64,000 nt of DNA from Corynebacterium sp. 74A (GCF_008930665.1 NZ_PQMG01000004.1:179348-243347), one strand, 5' to 3'. Positions 22,555 through 32,061 are shown, numbered from the stretch's first letter. The notes: a model not told the origin generated them from the sequence alone. A program made the numbers and translations.

Positions 22555-23871
22555 ATGCCTAAGTACAACAATGAGAACGCGGCCGAGTGGGGCTTTGCTA
22601 CTCGCTCGATCCACGCCGGCCAGCCGGTGGACTCCGATACCGGCGCCCGCAATCTGCCGCTGTACTTCACCTCGTCCTATGTATTCGACGACGCCGCCCA
22701 TGCCGCCGCGCGTTTCGATCTCTCCGACCTTGGTCCGGTGTATTCCCGCCTGACCAACCCCACCGTGGCCGCCGTCGAAGAGCGCCTCGCCTCCCTCGAG
22801 GGCGGCGTGCACGCTGTGCTCTTCGCCTCCGGCATGGCTGCTGAGACCGCCGCGATCCTCAACTTGGCCCGCGCCGGCTCCCACATTGTCTCCTCCCCGC
22901 GTATCTATGGCGGCACCGAGACGCTCTTCCAGATCACCCTGCCGCGCTTGGGTATCGACGTCACTTTCGTCGAAGATCCGGACGATCCCGCATCCTGGGC
23001 GGCCGCCGCACAGGACAACACGGTGGCCTTCTTCGGCGAGACCTTCGCCAACCCGCAGGCGGATGTGCTGGACATTCCGGCCGTCTCCGCGGTGGCGCAT
23101 GAGCACAAGGTGCCGCTGATCGTGGACAACACCGTGGCCACCGCAGCCCTAGTCCGCCCGCTCGAGCTGGGCGCCGATGTGGTGGTGGCCTCGCTGACCA
23201 AGTTCTACACCGGCAATGGTTCCGGTTTGGGCGGTGTGCTTGTCGACGGCGGCTCTTTCGATTGGTCCGTGGAACACAACGGTGAACCCAAATACCCCGA
23301 TTTCGTCACCCCGGACCCCGCCTATCACGGCCTGCGCTATGTGGACCTAGGCCCCGCCGCCTATGGCCTCAAGGCTCGGGTGGGTCTGCTCCGCGACACC
23401 GGTGCGGCCCCCTCCCCCTTCAATGCGTGGGTGACCGCCCAAGGCCTGGACACCGTTGGCCTGCGCGTGGAGCGCCACAACTCCAATGCCTTGGCCGTGG
23501 CCCAGTTCCTGGAGTCCCAGCCTGCGGTGACCAAGGTGAACTACGCCGGCCTGGAGTCCTCACCCTTCCACGCCACCGCGCAGAAGCTGGGCCTGGCCAC
23601 CACCGGCTCGGTGCTCTCCTTCGATATCGAGGGCGGCCGCGATGAGGCTTGGGCCTTCATCGACGCCCTACAGCTGCACTCCAACCTGGCGAATATCGGC
23701 GATGTACGCTCCCTGGTGGTGCACCCGGCCTCCACAACGCACTCGCAATCGGATGAGGCCGGTCTCCGCCGAGCCGGTATCAGCCAGTCCACCATCCGCC
23801 TATCGGTGGGCATCGAGGCGCTCGAGGACATCATCGCTGATCTCGAGCGCGGCTTCGCCGCCCTCAGCTAA
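22555..23871 (+). CDS. metY: O-acetylhomoserine sulfhydrylase
   Basis: PLP enzyme that makes homocysteine directly from O-acetylhomoserine and sulfide (methionine synthesis). It has 438 residues and belongs to the Cys/Met metabolism PLP family: FATRSIHAGQPVDSDTGARN at the N-terminus, YSRLTNPTVAAVEERLASLEGG, and the PLP lysine in VVASLTKFYTGNGSGLGG. GAGAGGA lies just upstream of the ATG. metX follows 46 bp later, so the pair supplies both substrate and sulfhydrylase. Confidence 0.96.
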   Translation: MPKYNNENAAEWGFATRSIHAGQPVDSDTGARNLPLYFTSSYVFDDAAHAAARFDLSDLGPVYSRLTNPTVAAVEERLASLEGGVHAVLFASGMAAETAAILNLARAGSHIVSSPRIYGGTETLFQITLPRLGIDVTFVEDPDDPASWAAAAQDNTVAFFGETFANPQADVLDIPAVSAVAHEHKVPLIVDNTVATAALVRPLELGADVVVASLTKFYTGNGSGLGGVLVDGGSFDWSVEHNGEPKYPDFVTPDPAYHGLRYVDLGPAAYGLKARVGLLRDTGAAPSPFNAWVTAQGLDTVGLRVERHNSNALAVAQFLESQPAVTKVNYAGLESSPFHATAQKLGLATTGSVLSFDIEGGRDEAWAFIDALQLHSNLANIGDVRSLVVHPASTTHSQSDEAGLRRAGISQSTIRLSVGIEALEDIIADLERGFAALS

Positions 23872-23917
23872 CCCACCGCAGCGATCACCCGCGCCGGAGA
23901 GGGAAAGGACACCAAGG

Positions 23918-24991
23918 ATGAACCTAGGCACACCCGGCCAGCTGCACACGGTGCCGCTCGGCGAGTTCCGCACCGAGGCCGGTGTGAGCCTGCCCATCTC
24001 CGTGGCGTATATGCGCTTCGGTGAGCCCCGCGCGGATGGCTCCAATATCATCCTCGTCGAACACGCCCTCACCGGCGATGCCAATGCGGCCGACTGGTGG
24101 GGCGGGATTATCGGGCCGGGCCGCGCCTTCGACACCACCGAGTACTGCATCATCTGCACCAATGCACTCGGCGGCTGTCAGGGCTCTACCGGCCCCGCCT
24201 CCCCGGACCCGGACGGCGTGCCGTGGGGCTCGCGCTTTCCGGCGCTATCCATTCGGGATCTCGTGCGCGCGGAAAAACTCCTGCTCGATCATCTCGGCAT
24301 TACCCACCTGCGAGCCGTCGCCGGCGGGTCCATGGGCGGTGCCCGCACCCTCGAATGGGCGCTGCTCTACCCCGAGATGGTGCAGGCCTGCCTGGTGGTG
24401 GCGGTCTCGCCGCGGGCCAGCGCCTGGCAGATCGGCGTGCAGCAGATCCAGATTGCCTCCATCACCTATGATCCCGACTGGCAGGGCGGGGATTACTACG
24501 GCACGGGGCGCCGCCCCGAGCAGGGGCTCACCACCGCCCGCAAGCTGGCACATCTCACCTACCGTGGCGAGCTCGAGATCGACGAGCGCTTCGGCACCAC
24601 CGCCCAGCGCGGGGAGAATCCCTTGGGCGCCTATCGCGACCCCACCCAGCGCTTCGCTGTAGAAAGCTATCTCGACCACCAGGGCCGCAAGCTCGTCGAT
24701 CGCTTCGACGCCGGCTCCTATGTGGTACTCACCGAAGCGCTCAATCGCTTCGATATCGGCCGCGACCGCGGCGGCCTGGTGCCTGCCTTGGCGCAGATCA
24801 CCGCCCCCACCATGGTGGCAGGGGTAGACACCGACATTCTCTACCCCTACTACCAGCAGGAATTGATTGCGCGGAACGTCTCCCATCCCATCGGGATGGC
24901 CCATATTTCTTCACCAGTGGGCCATGACGCCTTCCTCGTGGAAGAACGGCAAATGGACAATATTGTGCGCCGCTTCCTCGCCGCCAGCTAG
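23918..24991 (+). CDS. metX: Homoserine O-acetyltransferase
   Basis: Alpha/beta-hydrolase fold enzyme that acetylates homoserine, the substrate for MetY. It has 357 residues. The catalytic triad regions are visible: the nucleophile elbow AGGSMGGARTLEW, an Asp near AGVDTDILYPY, and the His in SPVGHDAFLVEE. Start ATG 23918 (MNLGTPGQL) has GGGAAAGGA upstream; a longer open frame upstream overlaps metY and is not used. It shares a CTAG stop overlap with the convergent DUF3017 gene. Confidence 0.95.
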   Translation: MNLGTPGQLHTVPLGEFRTEAGVSLPISVAYMRFGEPRADGSNIILVEHALTGDANAADWWGGIIGPGRAFDTTEYCIICTNALGGCQGSTGPASPDPDGVPWGSRFPALSIRDLVRAEKLLLDHLGITHLRAVAGGSMGGARTLEWALLYPEMVQACLVVAVSPRASAWQIGVQQIQIASITYDPDWQGGDYYGTGRRPEQGLTTARKLAHLTYRGELEIDERFGTTAQRGENPLGAYRDPTQRFAVESYLDHQGRKLVDRFDAGSYVVLTEALNRFDIGRDRGGLVPALAQITAPTMVAGVDTDILYPYYQQELIARNVSHPIGMAHISSPVGHDAFLVEERQMDNIVRRFLAAS

Positions 24992-25326
24992 CTGCCGAGG
25001 GCATCGATAGAGGCGGAGACGTACATCATCAACCCGCCCACGACGGCCGTGAAGGCGACGTCGAAACGCCGCGAGCGCACCGCCAGCACTCCCAATACAT
25101 GGGAATCACAGACGTAGCGGATCACGGATAGCAGCACGAGACTGGCACCGAAGACGAAGGTGGCTCGGCGCCAGTGATCGCTGAAGAGAAACACCGCGGC
25201 CACAATCAGCCCCACCAAGAACACGCCCATGAGCGCCCGTTGCAGGCGGAGGGGTAGCGACGAGGGCGGCAGGGCCCGATCGTGCGGGTTGCCGCTGAGA
25301 TCCGCGATGGGGTCGACGCGCTCCAC
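24988..25326 (-). CDS. DUF3017 small membrane protein
   Basis: A 112-residue protein with three hydrophobic segments (ALMGVFLVGLIVAAVFLFSD; ATFVFGASLVLLSVIRYV; FDVAFTAVVGGLMMYVSASI) and a polar N-terminus, matching the DUF3017 family found beside folD in corynebacteria. Role unknown. The GTG at 25326 starts 10 bp after the folD stop, so it is probably the second gene of that operon; an upstream in-frame ATG at 25389 would overlap folD. Confidence 0.65.
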   Translation of the reverse strand: MERVDPIADLSGNPHDRALPPSSLPLRLQRALMGVFLVGLIVAAVFLFSDHWRRATFVFGASLVLLSVIRYVCDSHVLGVLAVRSRRFDVAFTAVVGGLMMYVSASIDALGS

Positions 25327-25336
25327 GGATCCGGTA

Positions 25337-26206
25337 TTAGAGCTCGCGCTGGGATAGACCGGCGAGCTTCTCCGCCCGCTCCACCACATTGCGCACGAGG
25401 AAGGCGCGGGTCAGCGGGCCCACACCGCCTGGGTTCGGCGATACGGCACCGGCGACCTCCCACACATCGGGGTGTACATCACCCATCAGTTGGCCGTCCT
25501 TGCGGGAGACTCCCACATCCAGCACGGCAGCGCCCGGCTTCACCATGTCGGCGGTGAGCATGTGCGGCACGCCCGCGCCGGCGATAATCACATCGGCCTG
25601 CTGGGTTTCCGCCTTCAGATCGGCGGTGCCGGTGTGGCACAGCGTCACGGTGGAGTTCTCGGAACGGCGGGTGAGCATGAGCCCAATGGGGCGACCCACT
25701 GTTACGCCGCGGCCGATCACCACAACCTTGGCGCCGTTCAGCTCAATATCGAAGCGGCGCAGCAGATGAATGCAGCCATTGGGGGTGCAGGGCAGCGGGG
25801 CGGGCTCGTTGAGCACCAGCTTGCCCAGGTTCACCGGGTGCAGGCCATCGGCGTCCTTGGCGGGATCAATGGCCTCGAGCACGGCGTTTTCGTCGATGTG
25901 CTTCGGCAGCGGCAGCTGCACAATGTAGCCGGTGCAGGCGTCATCATTATTCAGCTCCTCAATCACCTCAAGCAGCTCGCCCTGGGTGACATCCTCCGGC
26001 AGGTCCTTCCGGATCGAGTTCACGCCGATCTTCTCGCAGTCCTTGTGCTTCATGCGCACATAGGACTGGCTGGCGGGGTCCTCGCCCACCAGCACCGTCG
26101 CGAGCCCTGGAGTGATGCCCTGTTCCTTGAGTCTTTCGACTTTCTTCGCAAGCTCGACGAAAATTTCGTCGCGGTAGAGTTTTCCATCCAGTTTCATCGC
26201 GGTCAT
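25337..26206 (-). CDS. folD: Methylenetetrahydrofolate dehydrogenase / methenyltetrahydrofolate cyclohydrolase
   Basis: Bifunctional one-carbon enzyme. It has 289 residues. Motifs include [41 protein letters not shown] (catalytic Lys), [14 protein letters not shown] and the NADP loop [20 protein letters not shown] 26206 is chosen because CATAAT (26213-26218, minus strand) ends 6 nt before it, a leaderless pattern; ATG 26197 is an alternative. It is divergent from trmL with promoters facing away in about 40 bp. Confidence 0.95.
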   Translation of the reverse strand: MTAMKLDGKLYRDEIFVELAKKVERLKEQGITPGLATVLVGEDPASQSYVRMKHKDCEKIGVNSIRKDLPEDVTQGELLEVIEELNNDDACTGYIVQLPLPKHIDENAVLEAIDPAKDADGLHPVNLGKLVLNEPAPLPCTPNGCIHLLRRFDIELNGAKVVVIGRGVTVGRPIGLMLTRRSENSTVTLCHTGTADLKAETQQADVIIAGAGVPHMLTADMVKPGAAVLDVGVSRKDGQLMGDVHPDVWEVAGAVSPNPGGVGPLTRAFLVRNVVERAEKLAGLSQREL

Positions 26207-26248
26207 GGATCCATTATGTCAGACGCCCGCCGCGTAGGATGGGCCCAC

Positions 26249-26785
26249 GTGAACACCGCGCCCGTTACCAGCCCCAGCACCGCCCTGCCCTATGCCCATG
26301 TGGTCTTTGATAACCCGGTGATTCCTCCGAATACCGGCAACGCCATCCGCATGTGCGCCGGCACGGGCGCCACCCTGCACCTGTGCGAGCCACTCGGCTT
26401 CGATCTCAGCGAAAAGCACCTGCGCCGGGCCGGTCTTGACTATCACGACCTCGCCCAGGTGCAGGTGCACTCCTCGCTCGCAGCGTGCCTCGACTCGCTG
26501 CCCGATGCTCGGGTCTTCGCCTTCACCACCAGCGGCGCTCTTAGCCACTCGGAGGTGCACTACCAGCCCGGCGATGTGCTGCTCTTCGGCACCGAGCCAA
26601 CGGGGCTGAGCGCGGCGGCGCTCTCCCATCCCCGCATCACCGCTCAGGTGCGGATTCCGATGCTGGCGGGGCGGAGATCGATGAATCTGTCCAATGCGGC
26701 GGCTGTGGCGGCCTATGAGGCGTGGCGGCAGCTGGGCTATCCGGGCTGTGCAGCGCAGGGAGCTGGCGCTGGCGGAGCCGATTAA
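26249..26785 (+). CDS. trmL: tRNA (cytidine/uridine-2'-O)-methyltransferase, TrmL-like (SPOUT)
   Basis: SPOUT-class methyltransferase that modifies the wobble base of tRNA-Leu. It has 178 residues. Motifs: HVVFDNPVIPPNTGNAIRMC, HLCEPLGFDLSEKHLRRAGLDY, DVLLFGTEPTGLS (SAM-binding), VRIPMLAGRRSMNLSNAAAVAAYEAWRQL. GTG 26249 is preferred because TAGGAT (26235-26240) ends 8 nt before it. The ATG at 26216 lies only 9 bp from the divergent folD start, and its codons contain this -10. The last 149 bp overlap the convergent PH-domain gene. Confidence 0.85.
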   Translation: MNTAPVTSPSTALPYAHVVFDNPVIPPNTGNAIRMCAGTGATLHLCEPLGFDLSEKHLRRAGLDYHDLAQVQVHSSLAACLDSLPDARVFAFTTSGALSHSEVHYQPGDVLLFGTEPTGLSAAALSHPRITAQVRIPMLAGRRSMNLSNAAAVAAYEAWRQLGYPGCAAQGAGAGGAD

Positions 26786-28199
26786 GCAGGGCGTAGCCAT
26801 CGGCGCTGGCGATATGCTTCAGCTCCATCTGTACCGGCCCCTCCACCAAGTCGAGGCGGACGCTCACCAGCCCTAAGCGCTGCTGCAGCGGCCCGGCGCT
26901 GAGCGTGAGCTCCTGAATATGCTCCAGCTCCACTACGCTCATGGTGCGGTTGAAGCGCCCAGTGTGGATGACGGCGTAGTCCTCCACCAGGCTGAGCCCG
27001 CGGTAGTGATAGTGCAGCGGCCCCAACCATCGCGCCTGGCGGGGAGAACGCACCGTTGGCGAGTGCACCTGCCCTGGCTGCGCCGGCCCCTGCAGGTGCG
27101 CGGGTTCGACCTCGCTGAGCAGCAGGAGTATCGCGGTGGCCGTGGCATAGTCGCCCACCGGCAGCACCGTAGTGGTGGTGGAGGTATCGCTGCTATCGCC
27201 ATAGCCGGCCACCGACACCGTCACCTTCCACCAGCCGATGCGCCGCCACAATAGCGGCTGGGTGATGGATACCCCGTGCACACGGTGCAGCGGCACTGTT
27301 TGCGAGCGACGCTCGGTGAGCCCATAGCGCAGCAGCAGCTCATGGGTGGTGGCATTGTGTTCAGCACGAAAGCCCCACGCTCGATTAGCGAAGCCCACCA
27401 CAGAGGGTAAGCCACCGAGGAGTATAGGCAGCACGATCGCGAATCCGGCGGGGGTGAGCACGACCAGGATGAGCGCCAGCGCCATGACGATGGTGGACCA
27501 CTGGAGGGCCAGCGCGAGCAAGGCCTGGCGCACAGGAACAGCGGCCAGCAGCTCTGGCGCGGCGGCCGCGGTCGCTGCGGGCGCGGGGCTCTCGGCGGCT
27601 GGCTGTTCAGCCGCGGCACTCTCGGTAGCAGCGGGCCCTGCTGCGTCCTGTTCTCCGCGGCTATGGCGCAGCACAGTGTCTTTGACCTGCTCGGCGGTGT
27701 TTTTATCTAGGTACTCGATCTTCAGCACCGAATCATCGCCGCCTGCAGTTTCAATGTGCACGGCAGCAAGACCGCAGATGCGGGCGACGAGGGGCTCGGC
27801 CACATCGACGGCCTGAATCCTATCGCAGCGCGCGGACCGGGATTGGCGGCTGAACACGCCTTTTTCCACCACCACTTCATCGCTGCCGAGGCGATAGCCA
27901 TTGCGCTTCCACCAGATCCGGGACAGCGCCCACGTCAGCCCGAGCACAAGCACGGTGCCGCCGATACCCACCACGATGGGTAGGAGGGAAAAAGAGTCAC
28001 GATCGCGCAGGAAATCAACAATATCGCCGAGGAGCTCCCGCTGGTTGATGCCGATGGCGACGATCAGCGCCAGCAGCGCCCGCCAGAAACGAATCAGCGG
28101 GGTCAGCGGGTGAACGCGCTGGAATTCGGCGTTGTCTGCGGTGACCGCGGGCGCGCCGTTGTCCGGTGCGGCGGCATCGGGGTGTAGTTCTTCTTTCAC
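26637..28199 (-). CDS. Bacterial PH-domain membrane protein (YdbT-like)
   Basis: A 520-residue membrane protein with at least two bacterial PH domains (bPH2). There are two transmembrane segments near residues 35-90 and two more near 230-270 (ALQWSTIVMALALILVVLTP; FAIVLPILLGG). The PH-like blocks are GSDEVVVEKGVFSRQSRSARCDRIQAVDVAEPLVAR, RYGLTERRSQTVPLHRVHGVSITQPLLWR and VEDYAVIHTGRFNRTMSVVELEHIQ. An Ala/Pro/Glu-rich loop separates them. The C-terminal 45 residues are Pro/Ser-rich and lie antisense to the end of trmL. It overlaps the upstream PH gene by 4 bp (ATGA). Confidence 0.82.
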   Translation of the reverse strand: MKEELHPDAAAPDNGAPAVTADNAEFQRVHPLTPLIRFWRALLALIVAIGINQRELLGDIVDFLRDRDSFSLLPIVVGIGGTVLVLGLTWALSRIWWKRNGYRLGSDEVVVEKGVFSRQSRSARCDRIQAVDVAEPLVARICGLAAVHIETAGGDDSVLKIEYLDKNTAEQVKDTVLRHSRGEQDAAGPAATESAAAEQPAAESPAPAATAAAAPELLAAVPVRQALLALALQWSTIVMALALILVVLTPAGFAIVLPILLGGLPSVVGFANRAWGFRAEHNATTHELLLRYGLTERRSQTVPLHRVHGVSITQPLLWRRIGWWKVTVSVAGYGDSSDTSTTTTVLPVGDYATATAILLLLSEVEPAHLQGPAQPGQVHSPTVRSPRQARWLGPLHYHYRGLSLVEDYAVIHTGRFNRTMSVVELEHIQELTLSAGPLQQRLGLVSVRLDLVEGPVQMELKHIASADGYALLNRLRQRQLPALHSPDSPAAATPHRPPQPPHWTDSSISAPPASESAPER

Positions 28200-28711
28200 A
28201 GGCCGCTCATCCTCTCCTTCGCCTTCTCACTCAGGCGCACGCGCAACTCGGAGGCCACATCCTCGGGCAGGCCCGGAATGCTGGAGTCGCTGGTGGAGGA
28301 CGCGGTGTGCAGCTCGATGTTCTTCAGTCCAAGAGCACGCTCGATGGGGCCGTTATTGATATCGACGAACTGGATGCGGCCATAGGGCACCACGGTGAGG
28401 CTGTAGAACAGGCGGCCGCGGCGGACCAGCAGCTCATCCTCGGTTTCTGCCCAGCCGATTCGCGCCACTTGAACTACGGTGAGCCAGGCGATAAACGCGC
28501 TGAGCCCAGCCATGGCGATCGCACCAATGATGAGCGCAATCTGCCATCCGCCAGAGACGAAGTAGGCGCCGATGGCCATGCCGAGTGTCGCAAGGATCAG
28601 AACGGGCATGCGGCCGATAAGCCGCGCCTTCACCAAGGCTGGGGAGACGGGCTGAAACGTCACGCCCATGGCGTCGGCGTCGCGCTGGTTGAGTTCGGTG
28701 TGAGAAGCCAT
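28196..28711 (-). CDS. Small bacterial PH-domain membrane protein (YdbS-like)
   Basis: A 171-residue partner of the downstream PH protein. Two hydrophobic helices (residues about 32-80: LILATLGMAIGAYFVSGGWQ; IIGAIAMAGLSAFIAWLTVV) are followed by one bPH2 domain (EDELLVRRGRLFYSLTVVPYGRIQFVDINNGPIERALGL). The YdbS/YdbT pair in Bacillus works together in stress tolerance; here only the arrangement is seen. ATG 28711 is chosen because the longer frame upstream overlaps dnaE2 with unlikely sequence. Confidence 0.8.
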   Translation of the reverse strand: MASHTELNQRDADAMGVTFQPVSPALVKARLIGRMPVLILATLGMAIGAYFVSGGWQIALIIGAIAMAGLSAFIAWLTVVQVARIGWAETEDELLVRRGRLFYSLTVVPYGRIQFVDINNGPIERALGLKNIELHTASSTSDSSIPGLPEDVASELRVRLSEKAKERMSGL

Positions 28712-28751
28712 AGGCCCACTTTTAGCACAGTGCGCACCGTGCGCCCGCCGC

Positions 28752-31700
28752 TTAGCGAAAGTCGCGGGAGCGGATGTCCAGCATCTCCCCGAGGGCCAGG
28801 GGCTCGAACTTATCGGCCTCCACGGTGGCCGCCCCGGTGGCGGTGCGCACGATACCGCGCACGAGCAGCGCGGTCGCGGTGCGCGCGAGCCGGCGGTAGC
28901 GCGCCCACAACCCAGGCGAGACCACCACATTGATCAAACCGGTTTCGTCCTCCATGCCAAAAAATACTGCCCCGCTGGCGGTCTGGGGACGCTGGCGGTG
29001 GGTGATGATGCCGGCCACGAGGATGCGGCGGCCATCCTCCTGCGCAAGCAACTGCGCCGCAGGTATCACCCCGCGCCGCTCAAGCTCGGCGCGAATGAGC
29101 TCCAGCGGCTGGCTGGCTGGGGTGATCCCGGTGCTGGCCACATCGGCCACCATGAGCTCAAAGGTGTTCATTCCCGGCAGCGGCGGCGCGGTGATCGCCG
29201 AGAGCCCCGGCAGCATGCCCTGCTGCTCACTGGCAGCCACTCCCGCCACCCATTGGGTTTGGCGGCGGCTAATCCCGAGCGCCGCGAAGGCCCCGGCGCG
29301 GCCGAGGCTTTCCACATCTCGGACGTTCAGCTCGGCGACGCGGGCGATATCAGCCACCGTCGATGCCGGCGAGAGGCTGTGTCGGATCTTCTCGAGCCTG
29401 TCGGCAGCCTGCCGCCGCAGCCCTGATACCGAGCACAACCCCAACCGGATTGCCCCGTTGTCCACCCGTGGTTGCACATCCGAATCCAGCACCGAGACCG
29501 GCTCCACCTGCACCCCGTGCCGGCGGGCATCTTGGATCAGGGATTGGGGCGAATAAAAGCCCATGGGTTGGGCACGCAGCAGACCCACGCAGAACTCTGC
29601 TGGGTAGTGGTATTTAAACCAGGCCGAAAAGTACACCAAGGAGGCGAAGGACTGGGAGTGGGATTCAGGAAAACCATAGGCGGCGAAGGCCATAATTTTC
29701 AGCCATAGCCGGTGGGCGACATCCTCGTCTATATTGTGGGTGCGTTTACAGCCCGCATAGAACTTCGTGCGCAGCGTCTCCATCCTCTCTGGTGAGCGTT
29801 TGGAGCCCATGGCGCGTCTTAAAGCATCGGCTTCTACGCCGCTAAAACCGGCGGCGTCCACCGCTATCTGCATGAGCTGTTCCTGAAAGAGCGGCACGCC
29901 AAGGGTTTTACCCAGCGCATTTTCCAGGCAGGGGTGATCGAACTCCACGGGCTCGAGGCCGTTGCGGCGGCGGATATAGGGGTGCACCGAGCCGCCCTGA
30001 ATCGGCCCTGGGCGCACAAGGGCGACCTCCACTACAAGGTCAAAGAATTCGCGGGGTTTCAGCCGCGGCAGGGTATTGAGCTGGGCGCGGGATTCCACCT
30101 GAAACACCCCCACGGCATCGGCGCGGGCGAGCATGGCATAGACCTCTGGCTCGGCGAGGTCGAGTTCCCACAAGTGCACGGTGATGCCATGCTGCTCTGC
30201 CACGAGATCGATCATGTGGTGCAGGGCCTCGAGCATGCCTAAACCCAAGAGGTCAAATTTCACCAGCCCCGCGGAGGCGCAGTCATCCTTATCCCACTGC
30301 ACCACGGAGCGTTTGTCCATGCGCGCCCATTCCACGGGCACCACATCCGCGATGGGGCGATCACACAGCACCATACCGCCGGAGTGAATGCCAAGGTGCC
30401 GGGGCTGGCCTTCAAGGCTGGCCGCGAGCTGGCGCACCTGCTCTGGTGGGTCGGCGATGCCCCGCGACCACGCATCACAGCTGCCCTGAGCAAAGCCGAG
30501 GGCGCGGCCGGCGTCACGTATCGCCCCCTTATGGCGATAGGTGATCACATTGGCCACCATGGCGGCGTAGTCGCGGCCATAGGTGTCGTAGACATATTGG
30601 ATCACCTCCTCGCGGCGGCCAGATTCAATATCAATATCGATATCCGGTGGCCCTTCTCTTTCGGGAGAGAGGAAGCGCTCAAAGAGGAGTCGCGCACTGA
30701 TCGGCTCCACATTCGTGATGCCGAGAGCGAATACCACCGCAGAGTTGGCGGCCGAGCCGCGACCTTGGCAGAGAATATTCTCCCGCCGGCAAAAATCCAC
30801 GATCCCGCACACGATGAGAAAATATCCAGCGAAGCCGAGCTGCTCGATTACGTCCAGCTCATAGTCGATCTGCGCATGGGCGCGGTGGGCGATCTCGGTG
30901 GGCCGAGACGCATAGCGCTGGGGAGCGCGCTCCGTGACCAGCTGGCGCAGCTGCGCCAGCTCATTGTCCCCGTGGCTGGGCAGATTCGGTGCCACGAGGG
31001 TGAGCTGCACGGCGCATTCCTCCGCCAGCTGCAGGTTCTCTGCCATGAGTTCGCTGGCATGCGGCACCATGGTGGCCAATGCCTTCTCCCCCAGTAGCCA
31101 GCGTCCGCCCATGGGGTCGAGTTCCGCGGCATGATCGACCACGCTGCGGCGCGCGGCGAGGGCATCCTTCGCAGCGGCGAGCCGCCGCGCCCCCATCGTG
31201 GCGGCCGTGGCCACGGCGGAGACAGTCCCCCGCAGGTGATACTGGGCGCGAAGCCGGTCCAGCTCAGCGTGCACATCGGCGTCCGTGGGGCGACGAGAAA
31301 TCCGGTATTCGAGGCGGATATTCTCCGGCCCGAATGCGTCGATCAGGGCGGGGAGCTGTGGGGCCCAGATGGCGTCGACAAGCACATACCAGCGACCGCC
31401 GGCAGCGGTACCGAGCGCCGCCAGCGAGGGATAGACCGTGTGGTCTTTTTCCCCTGCGGTCATCGCCGCGGCGGATATAACGCGGCTGAGGCGGCGATAG
31501 CCTTCAACGTCCTTGGCGAGCACACACAAGGTGGCCGGAATCCCCAGTTGCTCGCCGACACTCAGCTCGGCACCGATGATCGTGTCCAGCTGATAGTGCG
31601 CTGCGGCCTCGGCGAATTTCACCACACCATAGAGGCCATCGCGATCACACAGACCGAGGGCGCGGTAGCCCAATTCCACGGCGCGAGCGACGAGTTCTTC

Positions 31701-31913
31701 TGGCTCAGATGCGCCGTGTAAAAAGCTATAACTCGAGCGGCAATGCAGGTCCGCGATACGTCCGTCCGATTGTCGAACATGCGCTGCGTTAGGACTAGAC
31801 TGAGCGGGCTCAGTCTGGAGGTGCCCATCATAGCGGCCAGATAGCAGCCTTTCTAGCTTTGACCAGCTCAAAGGGCGGGCATTCACCCCCAAGAAGCAGC
31901 CATTCCATTCCAT
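28752..31913 (-). CDS. dnaE2: Error-prone DNA polymerase III alpha subunit
   Basis: C-family polymerase used for SOS mutagenesis with ImuA and ImuB. It has 1053 residues, shorter than DnaE1. The N-terminal PHP domain (LHCRSSYSFLHGASEPEELVARAVELGYRALGL) is followed by the palm with PDIDIDIESGRREEVIQYVY (catalytic Asp pair), the finger region SFASLVYFSAWFKYHYPAEF and a C-terminal OB-like domain (GMEDETGLINVVVSPGLW). A LexA-like dyad lies upstream. The start is ATG 31913 or GTG 31922. imuA-imuB are 13 kb away in this genome. Confidence 0.95.
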   Translation of the reverse strand: MEWNGCFLGVNARPLSWSKLERLLSGRYDGHLQTEPAQSSPNAAHVRQSDGRIADLHCRSSYSFLHGASEPEELVARAVELGYRALGLCDRDGLYGVVKFAEAAAHYQLDTIIGAELSVGEQLGIPATLCVLAKDVEGYRRLSRVISAAAMTAGEKDHTVYPSLAALGTAAGGRWYVLVDAIWAPQLPALIDAFGPENIRLEYRISRRPTDADVHAELDRLRAQYHLRGTVSAVATAATMGARRLAAAKDALAARRSVVDHAAELDPMGGRWLLGEKALATMVPHASELMAENLQLAEECAVQLTLVAPNLPSHGDNELAQLRQLVTERAPQRYASRPTEIAHRAHAQIDYELDVIEQLGFAGYFLIVCGIVDFCRRENILCQGRGSAANSAVVFALGITNVEPISARLLFERFLSPEREGPPDIDIDIESGRREEVIQYVYDTYGRDYAAMVANVITYRHKGAIRDAGRALGFAQGSCDAWSRGIADPPEQVRQLAASLEGQPRHLGIHSGGMVLCDRPIADVVPVEWARMDKRSVVQWDKDDCASAGLVKFDLLGLGMLEALHHMIDLVAEQHGITVHLWELDLAEPEVYAMLARADAVGVFQVESRAQLNTLPRLKPREFFDLVVEVALVRPGPIQGGSVHPYIRRRNGLEPVEFDHPCLENALGKTLGVPLFQEQLMQIAVDAAGFSGVEADALRRAMGSKRSPERMETLRTKFYAGCKRTHNIDEDVAHRLWLKIMAFAAYGFPESHSQSFASLVYFSAWFKYHYPAEFCVGLLRAQPMGFYSPQSLIQDARRHGVQVEPVSVLDSDVQPRVDNGAIRLGLCSVSGLRRQAADRLEKIRHSLSPASTVADIARVAELNVRDVESLGRAGAFAALGISRRQTQWVAGVAASEQQGMLPGLSAITAPPLPGMNTFELMVADVASTGITPASQPLELIRAELERRGVIPAAQLLAQEDGRRILVAGIITHRQRPQTASGAVFFGMEDETGLINVVVSPGLWARYRRLARTATALLVRGIVRTATGAATVEADKFEPLALGEMLDIRSRDFR

Positions 31914-31933
31914 GCGCCCCACGCTAGCATGTT

Positions 31934-31949
31934 TCGCACATCTGTTCTA
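31934..31949. promoter_or_regulatory. Candidate LexA (SOS) box upstream of dnaE2
   Basis: TCGCACATCTGTTCTA, in the dyad form TCGAAC-N4-GTTCGA, matches 10 of the 12 specified positions. It is placed 12-27 bp upstream of the dnaE2 start, as expected for SOS control. A similar box precedes imuA. Confidence 0.55.
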
Positions 31950-31980
31950 GCCAATTATTACACCTCCCGCAGACCAAGCT

Positions 31981-32009
31981 GTACAGATTGAAACGAAGGT
32001 GCTAGCGTA
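31981..32009 (+). promoter_or_regulatory. Candidate metQ promoter
   Basis: TGTACA (31981-31986) and an extended -10, TGCTAGCGT (32001-32009), with a 17-bp spacer. The start would be about 32016, and the McbR-like dyad lies just downstream. Confidence 0.45.
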
Positions 32010-32023
32010 GAGCAGCGTCAAAT

Positions 32024-32039
32024 AGACAGCTCTTTCTAC
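32024..32039. promoter_or_regulatory. Candidate McbR operator of metQNI
   Basis: TAGACAGCTCTTTCTA fits the McbR consensus TAGAC-N6-GTCTA at 9 of 10 positions. It sits just after the predicted transcription start and 22 bp before the metQ ATG, so binding would block transcription when sulfur amino acids are plentiful. The assignment is by consensus only. Confidence 0.55.
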
Positions 32040-32061
32040 TACTTTTTCTAAGGATGTTCCC

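Noticed and set aside
31371..31383. GCTTGTCGACGCC variants (also at 1906, 2448, 13930, 60623) as copies of the dispersed motif
   Set aside because: Several encode LVDA within genes in preferred codons, so they are weaker evidence and were not counted as exact copies.
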